DNA from: Bacteriovoracaceae bacterium
GTDB lineage: Bacteria > Bdellovibrionota > Bacteriovoracia > Bacteriovoracales > Bacteriovoracaceae
Reading direction: 5' to 3'
NCBI GenBank assembly: GCA_019752535.1
Contig: JAIEMA010000035.1
Coordinates: 60,568 to 124,567, forward strand
DNA length: 64,000 nt
A program made the position numbers and the translations under genes. The notes beneath the pieces are model-generated. The model did not search any database and was not told the DNA's origin. It was given only the letters and a program-made list of their open reading frames with translations. This document shows, piece by piece, positions 1 to 8,831 of this stretch (position 1 is the stretch's first letter; each line of letters starts with the position of its first letter).

Positions 1-908
1 AGGTCATTTTCAAAAGCCAGATCGATGATGGCTTCAAATTGAGAAATGGAGCAGGCATCAATCGTAAAATGAGCTGAGTTGTGAGGGCGAGGAGCTGTCT
101 CATTGTAGAAGACTTGATTCTCTTGCGTCACAAAAAACTCAATACCAAAAAGTCCTACACCGTTAACTGATTCGATGAGTAAAGTGGCTTTCTGAACTAT
201 TTTTTCTTCAAGCTCTTTTGGAATTGAAGCTGGCGCAATCACAAAATGACAAATGTGATTTTTTTGAATCGTTTGAGCGATTGGAAAGTGTATGACTTTC
301 TTGGCCGCTCTCGCAACAACGATCGCAACTTCGTACTTAAAGTGAATGAAGGCTTCCGCTAGAACATCCTTCTTCGCAAGAAACTTTTCAATCATTTGTG
401 GACTTGTTTGATGATCGACAAAAAGGTTTCCATGGCCATCGTATCCGCCGGAGGCTGTTTTAAGAACCAAGCTTTTATGAATGTTCAAAAAGTCTTGAAC
501 ATCCTCCAAGCTTTCGACACTTCTCCACGGGACAGTTAAAAGTCCAGCTGCTTGAGCCACCTGCTTTTCAAGCTTCTTATTTTGAAAAAGACGATAGGAG
601 TTTAAATCAGGTACGAAACATACCCCGGTTTGATCTTGAATCTCTTTTAAAATTTCAAAAGGGACAAACTCATTTTCAAGCGCAATCACAGAGCAGTGCT
701 GAGCAAAATCTAAAAGTGTTTTTTTATCTTCCCAACCCGACCCGATAAATTCTTGATCACTTATACCGTTCACTGAGGCCTGCTCTTCGGAAGGAAGATA
801 AACACATGTTTGAAGTCTCCTCTTCTTTGCAGCGAGGCATATTAGCATCGCGAGTTGACCGCCCCCTAGGATACCTAGTGTTTGAGTTGTTTTCGCTCTG
901 TGTTGCAT
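1..908 (-). CDS. purK: PurK, N5-carboxyaminoimidazole ribonucleotide synthase (partial, C-terminus off window)
   Basis: The minus-strand frame is open from an ATG at 908 to the window edge, about 302 residues without the C-terminal end. After a short N-terminal extension the protein has the PurK nucleotide-binding start LGILGGGQLAML, then an ATP-grasp core with KTASGGYDGHGN and, near the edge, FYNETAPRPHNSAHFTIDAC, the metal/ATP-binding signature of PurK. It uses ATP and bicarbonate to carboxylate AIR in the cytoplasm. It is divergent from the purF operon across a 110-base gap. PurE, its usual partner, is not visible and may lie just beyond the left edge. Confidence 0.93.
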   Translation of the reverse strand, partial: MQHRAKTTQTLGILGGGQLAMLICLAAKKRRLQTCVYLPSEEQASVNGISDQEFIGSGWEDKKTLLDFAQHCSVIALENEFVPFEILKEIQDQTGVCFVPDLNSYRLFQNKKLEKQVAQAAGLLTVPWRSVESLEDVQDFLNIHKSLVLKTASGGYDGHGNLFVDHQTSPQMIEKFLAKKDVLAEAFIHFKYEVAIVVARAAKKVIHFPIAQTIQKNHICHFVIAPASIPKELEEKIVQKATLLIESVNGVGLFGIEFFVTQENQVFYNETAPRPHNSAHFTIDACSISQFEAIIDLAFEND

Positions 909-1018
909 TAGTTGTCCTAATGAAGAGTATTAGTTAATCTAATAAAAAGATTTCTGAAAAAGATTGTCAACTAATGTTTGAGTTATCTAAGCTCTCTTTA
1001 TAAACAAACGGAGACAGC
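909..1018. promoter_or_regulatory. Divergent purK/purF control region
   Basis: This 110-base AT-rich spacer must carry promoters for both purine transcripts. It holds a small inverted repeat, ATTAG-N5-CTAAT, at about 930-944, and a weak rightward promoter candidate (TTGAGT near 978, TATAAA near 999, spacing 15). A GGAG ribosome site at 1010-1013 precedes the purF ATG. I see no clear purine riboswitch or PurR box. The promoter positions are guesses. Confidence 0.3.
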
Positions 1019-2491
1019 ATGTGTGGAATTGTTGGCGTGGTTGGAACACCACAGGCCTCAAGCGAAACACTTCAGGCCCTTATGGTGCTTCAGCACCGAG
1101 GCCAGGATGCGGCTGGGCTTCTAAGTCACGATCTTGCTTCTCATCGTTTTCATCTCCATAAGCAGCACGGATTAATTGCATCTATCTTTGATGCCGAGAA
1201 AATGCAAAAGTTTAACGGCACTATCGCCATCGGACATAATCGCTACGCGACAGTTGCTTTAAAAGATGATCAAAATCATCGTGATCTTCAACCTCAGTTT
1301 GTGAATTACCCCGATGGTGTAGCGATAGCTCATAATGGGAATTTACCTGATGCTCATAAGCTTAAAATTGACCTCGCTCAAGATCATCGACGTGTGTTGA
1401 TCTCAGATAATGATGTTGAAGTCATTTTAAATTTAGTCGCACAAGGACTAACAGAGAATAATGTGGGTGATGAATTCACTCGTCTCTCACGTGCTGTTAA
1501 TCAAACAATGGAAAAAGCCGTTGGCGGTTACGCTGTTGTTGGCGTTTGGGGTGGACATGGACTTTTTGCCTTTCGCGATGCCCATGGGATTAGGCCTCTC
1601 GTTTTAGGAAGAAAAATTCATGAACAAACCATCAGCTGGATGGTGGCGTCTGAATCATCAGCTCTGCTTTTTACAGGCTATACTCCCATCCGTGATATAG
1701 CCCCAGGGGAGTTGGTCTATCTAAAGAATAATGAAGAGCCGCAAACAGTCATTTTAAAAAATGAAAAAACGGCCCATTGTTTTTTTGAGTGGATCTATTT
1801 CTCGAGTGCAGAATCTACTATCGCTCAATATGGTGTGCATAATGTGCGACTGAGCTTAGGGGCAAAGCTTGCTGAGCAGGCCAATATATTAAAGAGCGAA
1901 GGTCGGCTCGATGTTGATGTCGTGGTTCCGGTGCCTGATACTTCAAGGCCCGCGGCCATTGCCTTAGCTGAAAAGCTCAAGCTCCCTTATCGAGAGCTTT
2001 TGATTAAAAATCGCTACATCCAGCGAAGCTTCATTTTACCTACGCAAGCTCAAAGAGAAAATGCTGTTTATAGAAAACTCACTCCAGTGAGAGATGGCAT
2101 TCAGGGAAAGAAAATTCTCCTCGTCGATGACTCAATAGTCAGGGGAACAACCTCAAAGCGCATGATCAGTATGCTCATGGAAGCTGGAGCGCATTCTGTG
2201 ACTTTGGCCAGTACAAGTCCCGCTATCACTGACCCCTGCTACTTTGGGATTGATTTTCCAAATAAGAGCGAATTGATCTCTGCAAAATTAAATCCTTTAG
2301 AACTCGCACGTGAGCTCGCAGCCGACCAAGTCATATTTCAAAATATTAATGATCTAAGAGAAGTTCTAAAAAATGTGAAGCTTTGCACCGGCTGTCTTGA
2401 TGGTCAATATCCCATGCCTATAGCAGAAGCCGGAAAACGTTTTAATGATGAAAGAACTCAAACACGAGAGATTTATGGTCAAAACATATAA
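1019..2491 (+). CDS. purF: Amidophosphoribosyltransferase PurF
   Basis: 490 residues, the normal length. It catalyses the first committed step of purine synthesis, PRPP plus glutamine to phosphoribosylamine. The N-terminus MCGIVGVVG places Cys2 as the Ntn-type glutaminase nucleophile once Met is removed, with no long propeptide. The C-terminal phosphoribosyltransferase half carries the PRPP loop ILLVDDSIVRGTTSKRM (about residues 365-380). A GGAG site sits six bases before the ATG. It is the first gene of the seven-gene operon and its end overlaps purC by 17 bases. Confidence 0.97.
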   Translation: MCGIVGVVGTPQASSETLQALMVLQHRGQDAAGLLSHDLASHRFHLHKQHGLIASIFDAEKMQKFNGTIAIGHNRYATVALKDDQNHRDLQPQFVNYPDGVAIAHNGNLPDAHKLKIDLAQDHRRVLISDNDVEVILNLVAQGLTENNVGDEFTRLSRAVNQTMEKAVGGYAVVGVWGGHGLFAFRDAHGIRPLVLGRKIHEQTISWMVASESSALLFTGYTPIRDIAPGELVYLKNNEEPQTVILKNEKTAHCFFEWIYFSSAESTIAQYGVHNVRLSLGAKLAEQANILKSEGRLDVDVVVPVPDTSRPAAIALAEKLKLPYRELLIKNRYIQRSFILPTQAQRENAVYRKLTPVRDGIQGKKILLVDDSIVRGTTSKRMISMLMEAGAHSVTLASTSPAITDPCYFGIDFPNKSELISAKLNPLELARELAADQVIFQNINDLREVLKNVKLCTGCLDGQYPMPIAEAGKRFNDERTQTREIYGQNI

Positions 2492-3464
2492 AGGTTCATC
2501 GAAAAATGTCACTTTCCTCGAAGATCGCAAGCAGGTTGTCTTTGAATTCACCAATCGTTATTCAATCTTCGATTGGGGCGAGATGCCTGATCAATTGGAA
2601 AATAAAGGTGTCTCCCTTGCAGTGACGGGTAAAGTTTTCTTTGAACTACTTAATAAGCAAAATATAAAAAATCACTTCATTTCACTTTGTGATTCTTCTG
2701 GAACCCCCCTTAAGCCTAATGAGGTATCATCCTATATGCTTGTAGAAGCCATTGATGTTCATCCTCCTGTGAAGACAGTGACTGGATACAACTACGATCA
2801 CTACAAAAACAAACCCACAGACTGTCTCGTCCCCCTAGAAGTGATATTTCGATGGGGAGCTCCAGAAGGAAGCTCTCTACTTAAAAGACATCCTGAAATG
2901 AAAAAAAATGAGAGATTTAATAAGCCGATAATAGAGTTTACCACAAAGCTTGAAGCGCAAGATCGCTCACTGACACGTGTAGAAGCCCAAGAAATAGCGG
3001 GGCTCTCAAGTCAAGAGATGGGAGAGTTGATTCAGTTAACAACTAAAGTGGCGATTCATCTTAAAGAGATCTTAGAGATCATGAATTTAGAACTTTGGGA
3101 TGGAAAATTAGAATGGGCATTTAATGGAGAGAAGCGTGAATTCAAACTTGTTGATGCCATCGGACTTGATGAACTGAGGGTCACTTATTTAGGCGAGATT
3201 CTCAGCAAAGAGTTTCTAAGAAAGGCTTATCGAGGAAGTGAATGGGAAAAGAAGCTCACTGAAGCCAAAAGGAAATCCCTTGAGTCGGGTGAGGACTTTA
3301 AAAAAATCTGTGATGTAAGACCAGAGAAGCTAACCCCAGCGAAAAAACTTGCCGCGCAATCTCTTTATTTATGCTTTGCCAATGATCTTTCAAATGTTTT
3401 TTCAAATCATAGACCCTTTGGAACTTCGGCTAATTTAAATCACTGGCTCAAGGAATTCGTATGA
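2475..3464 (+). CDS. purC: SAICAR synthase PurC
   Basis: 329 residues from the chosen ATG at 2475. An in-frame upstream ATG at 2445 would add ten residues but overlaps purF more. The protein matches the SAICAR synthetase fold: an N-terminal YKGSSKNV strand with FTNRYSIFDWGEMPDQ, the characteristic VTGYNYDHY segment, and LVPLEVIFRWGAPEGSSL. It condenses CAIR with aspartate using ATP. It is longer than the roughly 240-residue E. coli enzyme, closer to the longer bacterial and eukaryotic forms. Its stop overlaps the purD start by four bases, so translation is probably coupled. Confidence 0.9.
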   Translation: MVKTYKGSSKNVTFLEDRKQVVFEFTNRYSIFDWGEMPDQLENKGVSLAVTGKVFFELLNKQNIKNHFISLCDSSGTPLKPNEVSSYMLVEAIDVHPPVKTVTGYNYDHYKNKPTDCLVPLEVIFRWGAPEGSSLLKRHPEMKKNERFNKPIIEFTTKLEAQDRSLTRVEAQEIAGLSSQEMGELIQLTTKVAIHLKEILEIMNLELWDGKLEWAFNGEKREFKLVDAIGLDELRVTYLGEILSKEFLRKAYRGSEWEKKLTEAKRKSLESGEDFKKICDVRPEKLTPAKKLAAQSLYLCFANDLSNVFSNHRPFGTSANLNHWLKEFV

Positions 3465-4696
3465 ATATCTATATTGTCGGTAATGGTGGACGTGAGTCAG
3501 CCCTCAGCTGGAAATTAGCGCAGTCACCTGAAGTTCAAAACGTTTTCCTGCTTAATCATCCTGCGGCGGCTTTACTCGATAAAAAAATCCATTCTCTCAA
3601 TGAACTTGACTCTGATCTTGTTATCGATTTGGTGGTGATCGGCCCTGAAGCCCCACTTTCTAAGGGTGAAGCTGATCTTTGGCGCTCAAGGGGGATCCCC
3701 ACAGTGGGGCCTTCTCAAAGTGCCGCCCAGCTTGAAAGTTCAAAGATTTTTGCCAAAGAGATAATGCATGCCGCGGGTGTACCAACTGCGAGGTATGAAT
3801 CTTTTAAAAGTTCAGTCGATGCATTGAGATTCTTAGAAGATTCTGATTGGGAAGGTTTTGTTATTAAAGTCGATGGCCTGGCTTCTGGCAAAGGAGTCAT
3901 TGTCGCAAAAGATAAAACTGAAGCGGCTCAAGGAATTACTGGTTTTTTTGACGGCAGCTATCTTAATCAGAAATTTGAGAGAATTTTAATTGAAGAAAAA
4001 CTTATTGGAGATGAGATATCGGCCTTTTCTCTCTGTCATCATTTGGATCATGTCTTTATCGGAGCAGCAAGAGATCATAAGAGATTGCTTGCTGGAGACA
4101 GGGGGCCAAATACCGGAGGGATGGGGTGCCTCTCCTTGATGAATAGTCTAAGTCAGACAGATATTGAAACCATTAACAGTACTATTTTCGCTCCTATCCT
4201 CATTGAAATGAATAAAAGAGCCATCCCATTTGAAGGATTTTTATTTGCAGGTTTAATGCAGGCAAAAGATGGTTTTAAAGTTTTAGAATTTAATGTCCGT
4301 CTTGGCGATCCAGAAACACAAGTGTTGCTGCCTCAAATGGAAGACGATTTTCTTCCATGGATTGTGGGCTGTGCCAATGGAAAACTTCCGAAAGTTGCTC
4401 CTAAATATAAAAATCAGACTTCAATTCATTATGTCCTGGCCTCTCAGGGCTATCCAACAGATCCCGTAAAAGGGGCCAAACTTAATTTAGCTCAATGCCA
4501 TTTTGAAAACGCACTCGTTATTCCTGCTTCAGTGAAGTCGGAAAATCATGAATGGATTGCCAACGGGGGAAGAGTCTTAGGGGTGAGTGTTTTAGCTCCA
4601 ACTCTCTCTGAGGCAAGAGCTTTAGGTAAAAACATTATTCAATTCGTTCAATTCGATGGAGCTCAATGGAGAGAAGACATAGGAGAGAGAATATGA
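3461..4696 (+). CDS. purD: GAR synthetase PurD
   Basis: 411 residues, an ATP-grasp ligase joining phosphoribosylamine and glycine. The start MNIYIVGNGGRESALSWKL is the PurD Rossmann-like N-terminus. FVIKVDGLASGKGVIVA (about residue 133) is the ATP-grasp loop, and GDRGPNTGGMGCLS and LEFNVRLGDPETQVLLP are family signatures. It overlaps purC by an ATGA junction and overlaps the following fusion gene the same way. Slightly shorter than the usual 420-430 residues, but all motifs are present. Confidence 0.95.
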   Translation: MNIYIVGNGGRESALSWKLAQSPEVQNVFLLNHPAAALLDKKIHSLNELDSDLVIDLVVIGPEAPLSKGEADLWRSRGIPTVGPSQSAAQLESSKIFAKEIMHAAGVPTARYESFKSSVDALRFLEDSDWEGFVIKVDGLASGKGVIVAKDKTEAAQGITGFFDGSYLNQKFERILIEEKLIGDEISAFSLCHHLDHVFIGAARDHKRLLAGDRGPNTGGMGCLSLMNSLSQTDIETINSTIFAPILIEMNKRAIPFEGFLFAGLMQAKDGFKVLEFNVRLGDPETQVLLPQMEDDFLPWIVGCANGKLPKVAPKYKNQTSIHYVLASQGYPTDPVKGAKLNLAQCHFENALVIPASVKSENHEWIANGGRVLGVSVLAPTLSEARALGKNIIQFVQFDGAQWREDIGERI

Positions 4697-7600
4697 AGAT
4701 TGTCGTATTTGCTTCTGGAGAGGGAAGTAACTTTGAAGCGCTGGCTAAGGAACTTTCTGTTGTCTTACTTGTGAGTGACAATCTTGAAGCTAAAGTTATT
4801 GAAAAAGCCTCAAAGAGAAATATTCCTCATGTAGCGATTGTTAAGATGAGGGATGAGACACGAGAAGATCATGAAAGGCGAGTGTTGGAACATTTAAGTC
4901 AACTTGACTTTGATCTCATTTGCCTTGCCGGTTATCGCCGTATTCTCTCGCCATATTTCCTATCTCATTTTTCTTCTGGCTCTATTGTGAATATTCATCC
5001 TTCACTTCTTCCATTACACCCAGGGCTTAAGGGGTACGAGGAAAGTTATAATGATTCAAGCCTTGAGGGCGGAATTACTATCCACGAAGTGGATGCTGGT
5101 ATGGATACCGGTAAGATACTTAAACAAGTCAGATTTCAAAAAATCGCCAATGAGTCTTTTGACAATTTTAAAAAGCGAGGACTTGAACTTGAGCACCAAG
5201 AGTATGCTCAAACGATTAAGAGTCTATTTTCAAAACAGTATTACCATCGAGTCGAGGTTCTTCCGCGATCAAGTGATCTTCTTCAAAGTCATATTGTTCT
5301 TAGGTCGAGACTTTTATGGGTAAAAACGAAAGGCCCTAGTGCTGATCTGTTGTTTAAAGCTCAGACTTTGTTGAGTGATGCCGTCTCGGAGTGCGCTTTT
5401 GTAAGTTTCAGTGACGCTTATGTTTCTCATCTCTATAAATTAGGCTTTGCCAGCAATTGTCTTGAGCGCGGTTTTCTGGCCGGCGTGACTGATAACACGG
5501 CTTATAGTGCTCAAGAGGTTTTTTCTTCTCAAACCAAACGCCAAGATATTTCAATACATTCAGGAGAGGCTTGGAGAGGCTCCATTGATTTTCCGGGGTT
5601 TAATCCTTTGCTTCAATGGCAGAAAAATATTTCAACTCCATTTTGTGAGATTATTTGGCCAGAAGTGAACATTCAGAGTGTGCCTCCAAAGAAAATTGAT
5701 CTCTCGGGTAACGATGAAGATCTACTTGAGATGAATAAGAAGAATTGGTGGGCTCTCTCTTTAAGTGAATTGCAGTTAGTAAGAGACTATTTTCAAATTC
5801 AAAATAGAAAACCATCCGATGTAGAGATGGAAATTATCGCTCAAACTTGGAGTGAGCACTGTAAGCATAAAATTTTCAGGGCCAAGATTCATTTTAAAGA
5901 TGAAGACTCTTCAACTGAGCATGTCATTGATTCAATATTTAAAACCTATATCAAAAGTCTTACAGAAGAGATTCGTAAAGAGAGGAAAATCGATTGGTTG
6001 ATTTCAGTCTTTGATGACAATGCGGGGCTCGTGAGATGGGATGATCGTTTAGATATGGCCATAAAAGTTGAAACTCATAATTCTCCTTCTGCTCTTGATC
6101 CATACGGTGGTGCACTGACGGGGATATTAGGTGTGAACAGAGATATTCTCGGTGTGGGCATGGGAGCAAAGCCCGTCGCCAATACGAATGTTTTTTGCTT
6201 AGGCCCAAGTCAGCTCGCAGATTATTTAAATGAAGCCTGGCCTTTGAAAGTGCTAGATCCTCAAACTGTTCGTGAGGGTGTGCATCGTGGAGTCAAGGAT
6301 GGTGGAAATAAATCAGGCATACCAACTGTAAACGGTGCCTTTCACTACGACATCAGTTTTGCAGGCAAACCACTTGTGTTCTGTGGCTCAATAGGTGTTA
6401 TCCCACAAAAAATTGATAATCTTGCGACAGATAAGAAAAGAGTTAACGTTGGCGACTTAGTTGTAATGGCCGGTGGCCGAATTGGGAAAGATGGTATTCA
6501 TGGTGCCACATTTAGTTCAATGGAGTGGCTGGAAGGAACTCCGGCCAGTGTCGTTCAAATTGGTGACCCCTTTACCCAAAAGCGTTTACTTGATTTCATT
6601 CTTGAGGCGCGTGATCTTAATCTATTTTCTGGAATTACAGATAATGGGGCCGGAGGGTTGTCTTCAAGTATTGGTGAGATGGCCCAATTGACCAACGGGG
6701 CAAAGATCGATCTCTCAAAAGCACCAGTAAAGTACCCAGGTCTCTCTTGTTGGGAGCTTATGGTTTCAGAATCCCAGGAAAGGATGACTCTTGCGGTTCC
6801 TCCACAATCTTGGAATGAGTTTCAAAATCTTGCAAGCAGAAGAGGTGTTGAGGTGACGGCTTTGGGTGAATTCACCAATAGCGGTGATCTCCAAGTCTTT
6901 TTTGAAGAAAATGAAGTCGCAAATCTCTCTTTAAATTTTTTACATGAAGCCCTTCCTGTCATGGAGTTAAGTGCGAAATGGAATTCTCACTATCAATGGC
7001 AAGACTGGTGCGAGCGTCCCATTCTTAAAGGGAGTCTTCCACACAATCCCGATAAGAAAACTTTAGAGAATGTCATTTTAACTCTTCTTTCAAGTGATAA
7101 TATTCGCTCCCATGAAACTTGGGTCAGGCAATATGACCACGAAGTCCAGGCCGCAAGTAGATTGAAACCATTCTCCTTACATGGTTCACCAAGCGATGCT
7201 GGTATCATTGCCATGGGACCCCATGGAGGAAATGAAAACACAGGAATCGCTGTAGGCTCGGGGCTTGCACCCAAGATGAGTACAGTGAATCCTTATTTAA
7301 TGGGTGTGTGGGCGGTAGATGAAGCGGTAAGAAATACTGTCTGTGCAGGCGGAGATCCAGAGAGGATGGCGCTTGTAGATAATTTTTGTTGGCCAGATCC
7401 CATTGAATCACAAAAAAATCCTGACGGAGCCTATAAGTTAGGAATGCTTGTTAAAACCTCCCAAGGGATGGCCGACACTTGTAGGGCCTATGGTCTTCCT
7501 CTTGTGAGTGGTAAAGACAGCATGAAGAATGATGCCTTTGTCCTCTCAAAAGGTAGTGAGGTTAAAATAAGTGCCACACCAACGCTCCTTATGACATGTA

Positions 7601-8112
7601 TGGCACACCGTCCGCTCATTCAAAAAGCACTACCGAGTTATCCACCGAAAAGTGATCTCTCTTTGGTGTTACTGAAAACAGACAGTCCGTTAATGGCCTT
7701 AACTCTTTCAGATCATTATAAATTTGAAATCAACAAAGGTGATGAAGTTAATCTTGAAAGTCTCTCTCTCCATTACCGCCACATTCATCAAGCTTTTAAA
7801 GATGATCTTCTCATGAGTGCCCATGACGTCTCTGAGGGAGGTCTTCTTGTTTGTCTTGCAGAGATAGCTCTTGAGCGAGGTGTCTCAAGTCCACTTTCTG
7901 GTCGCTGGGAAGAGTTGTTTGGTGAAACCGTAGGGATGATTGTTGTGAGCTGTGAGAATTCTAAACGAGATGAACTCATTTCTCGTTTCCCTAAAGGCCA
8001 CGCACAGCTGATTGGGGCAAGTACAGAGAATAGTGAGTTGTACCTCTCACATTGGGATATGAGAATTTCTCAATCTCAATTGATAAAAGCTTTTAAGGGA
8101 GACTCAAAATGA
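4693..8112 (+). CDS. PurN-PurS-PurL fusion: GAR transformylase joined to FGAM synthase
   Basis: 1139 residues from the ATG at 4693, which overlaps the purD stop as ATGA; an in-frame ATG at 4666 lies inside purD and is less likely. Residues 1-180 are PurN, with FASGEGSNFEAL at the start and catalytic residues visible as N100, H102 (NIHPSLLP) and D134 (DAGMDTGKIL). Residues about 182-280 start YHRVEV and resemble a PurS domain. From about 346 to the end is PurL, with TWSEHCKHK near 385, KVETHNSPSALDPYGGA, NGAFHYDIS and a second half containing VSGKDSMKN. It therefore joins the third and fourth pathway steps. The glutaminase subunit is the separate downstream PurQ. The PurS assignment is the least certain part. 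Confidence 0.88.
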   Translation: MKIVVFASGEGSNFEALAKELSVVLLVSDNLEAKVIEKASKRNIPHVAIVKMRDETREDHERRVLEHLSQLDFDLICLAGYRRILSPYFLSHFSSGSIVNIHPSLLPLHPGLKGYEESYNDSSLEGGITIHEVDAGMDTGKILKQVRFQKIANESFDNFKKRGLELEHQEYAQTIKSLFSKQYYHRVEVLPRSSDLLQSHIVLRSRLLWVKTKGPSADLLFKAQTLLSDAVSECAFVSFSDAYVSHLYKLGFASNCLERGFLAGVTDNTAYSAQEVFSSQTKRQDISIHSGEAWRGSIDFPGFNPLLQWQKNISTPFCEIIWPEVNIQSVPPKKIDLSGNDEDLLEMNKKNWWALSLSELQLVRDYFQIQNRKPSDVEMEIIAQTWSEHCKHKIFRAKIHFKDEDSSTEHVIDSIFKTYIKSLTEEIRKERKIDWLISVFDDNAGLVRWDDRLDMAIKVETHNSPSALDPYGGALTGILGVNRDILGVGMGAKPVANTNVFCLGPSQLADYLNEAWPLKVLDPQTVREGVHRGVKDGGNKSGIPTVNGAFHYDISFAGKPLVFCGSIGVIPQKIDNLATDKKRVNVGDLVVMAGGRIGKDGIHGATFSSMEWLEGTPASVVQIGDPFTQKRLLDFILEARDLNLFSGITDNGAGGLSSSIGEMAQLTNGAKIDLSKAPVKYPGLSCWELMVSESQERMTLAVPPQSWNEFQNLASRRGVEVTALGEFTNSGDLQVFFEENEVANLSLNFLHEALPVMELSAKWNSHYQWQDWCERPILKGSLPHNPDKKTLENVILTLLSSDNIRSHETWVRQYDHEVQAASRLKPFSLHGSPSDAGIIAMGPHGGNENTGIAVGSGLAPKMSTVNPYLMGVWAVDEAVRNTVCAGGDPERMALVDNFCWPDPIESQKNPDGAYKLGMLVKTSQGMADTCRAYGLPLVSGKDSMKNDAFVLSKGSEVKISATPTLLMTCMAHRPLIQKALPSYPPKSDLSLVLLKTDSPLMALTLSDHYKFEINKGDEVNLESLSLHYRHIHQAFKDDLLMSAHDVSEGGLLVCLAEIALERGVSSPLSGRWEELFGETVGMIVVSCENSKRDELISRFPKGHAQLIGASTENSELYLSHWDMRISQSQLIKAFKGDSK

Positions 8113-8831
8113 AAGTTCTTGTCTTAAAGGGTGAAGGATTAAATTGCGAGAATGAAACGGCATTCATTTTTGAGAGACTTGGCGCTCAAGTGACTAAAAG
8201 ACATGTGAGAGATTTTTTAGAGAATCCAAATGAACTTTTAGAGAACCATGTTTTCGCCCTCCCTGGTGGATTTAGTTTTGGTGATGAAATTCAGTCAGGT
8301 CATCTTTTAGCGTTAAGCTTGTCAAAAGCACTCAAGGGGATCTGGTCACAATTTCTAGCGGAGAAGAGACTTGTTCTTGGAATTTGTAATGGCTTTCAAG
8401 TACTCATGAAGATGAATGCCTTTGAAGAGAATCGCACCATCGCCTTAGTCGAAAATACACCTCATGGCTTTATCGATCGCTGGGTCTCACTTCGTGTTCA
8501 CGAGAGTTTTTGCGTGTGGACTAAGGGGCTTTCAGGTCAAGAGCTCTTTTTACCCATAAGGCATGGTGAAGGAAGAGTTTGGTCATCACAGAAAGGTACA
8601 GAAACGATCCGAGGCAAAATCGCACTAAGTTATGTGGATGATGTGAATGGAAGTCTTGAAAATATTGCGGGACTTACAGATGCTACAGGCCAAATTCTAG
8701 GACTGATGCCTCATCCAGAAGCGGCGAGTATTTCTTGGCTGCTGCCTGAGGACAATAAAGATAAAGCAGATCTTAACTACAAAATCTTTGAAAATGCTCT
8801 TCACTATATTAAGGAGAATCACCATGCTTGA
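8109..8831 (+). CDS. purQ: FGAM synthase glutaminase subunit PurQ
   Basis: 240 residues, a class I glutamine amidotransferase that supplies ammonia to PurL. FALPGGFSFGDEIQSG and LGICNGFQVL (nucleophile Cys) are the PurQ signatures, and LMPHPEAAS near the C-terminus gives the His and Glu of the triad. Starts in an ATGA overlap with the PurN-S-L fusion and overlaps purH by eight bases. Having separate PurQ with a PurS-like domain fits the small-PurL type complex rather than the single-chain enterobacterial PurL. Confidence 0.94.
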   Translation: MKVLVLKGEGLNCENETAFIFERLGAQVTKRHVRDFLENPNELLENHVFALPGGFSFGDEIQSGHLLALSLSKALKGIWSQFLAEKRLVLGICNGFQVLMKMNAFEENRTIALVENTPHGFIDRWVSLRVHESFCVWTKGLSGQELFLPIRHGEGRVWSSQKGTETIRGKIALSYVDDVNGSLENIAGLTDATGQILGLMPHPEAASISWLLPEDNKDKADLNYKIFENALHYIKENHHA

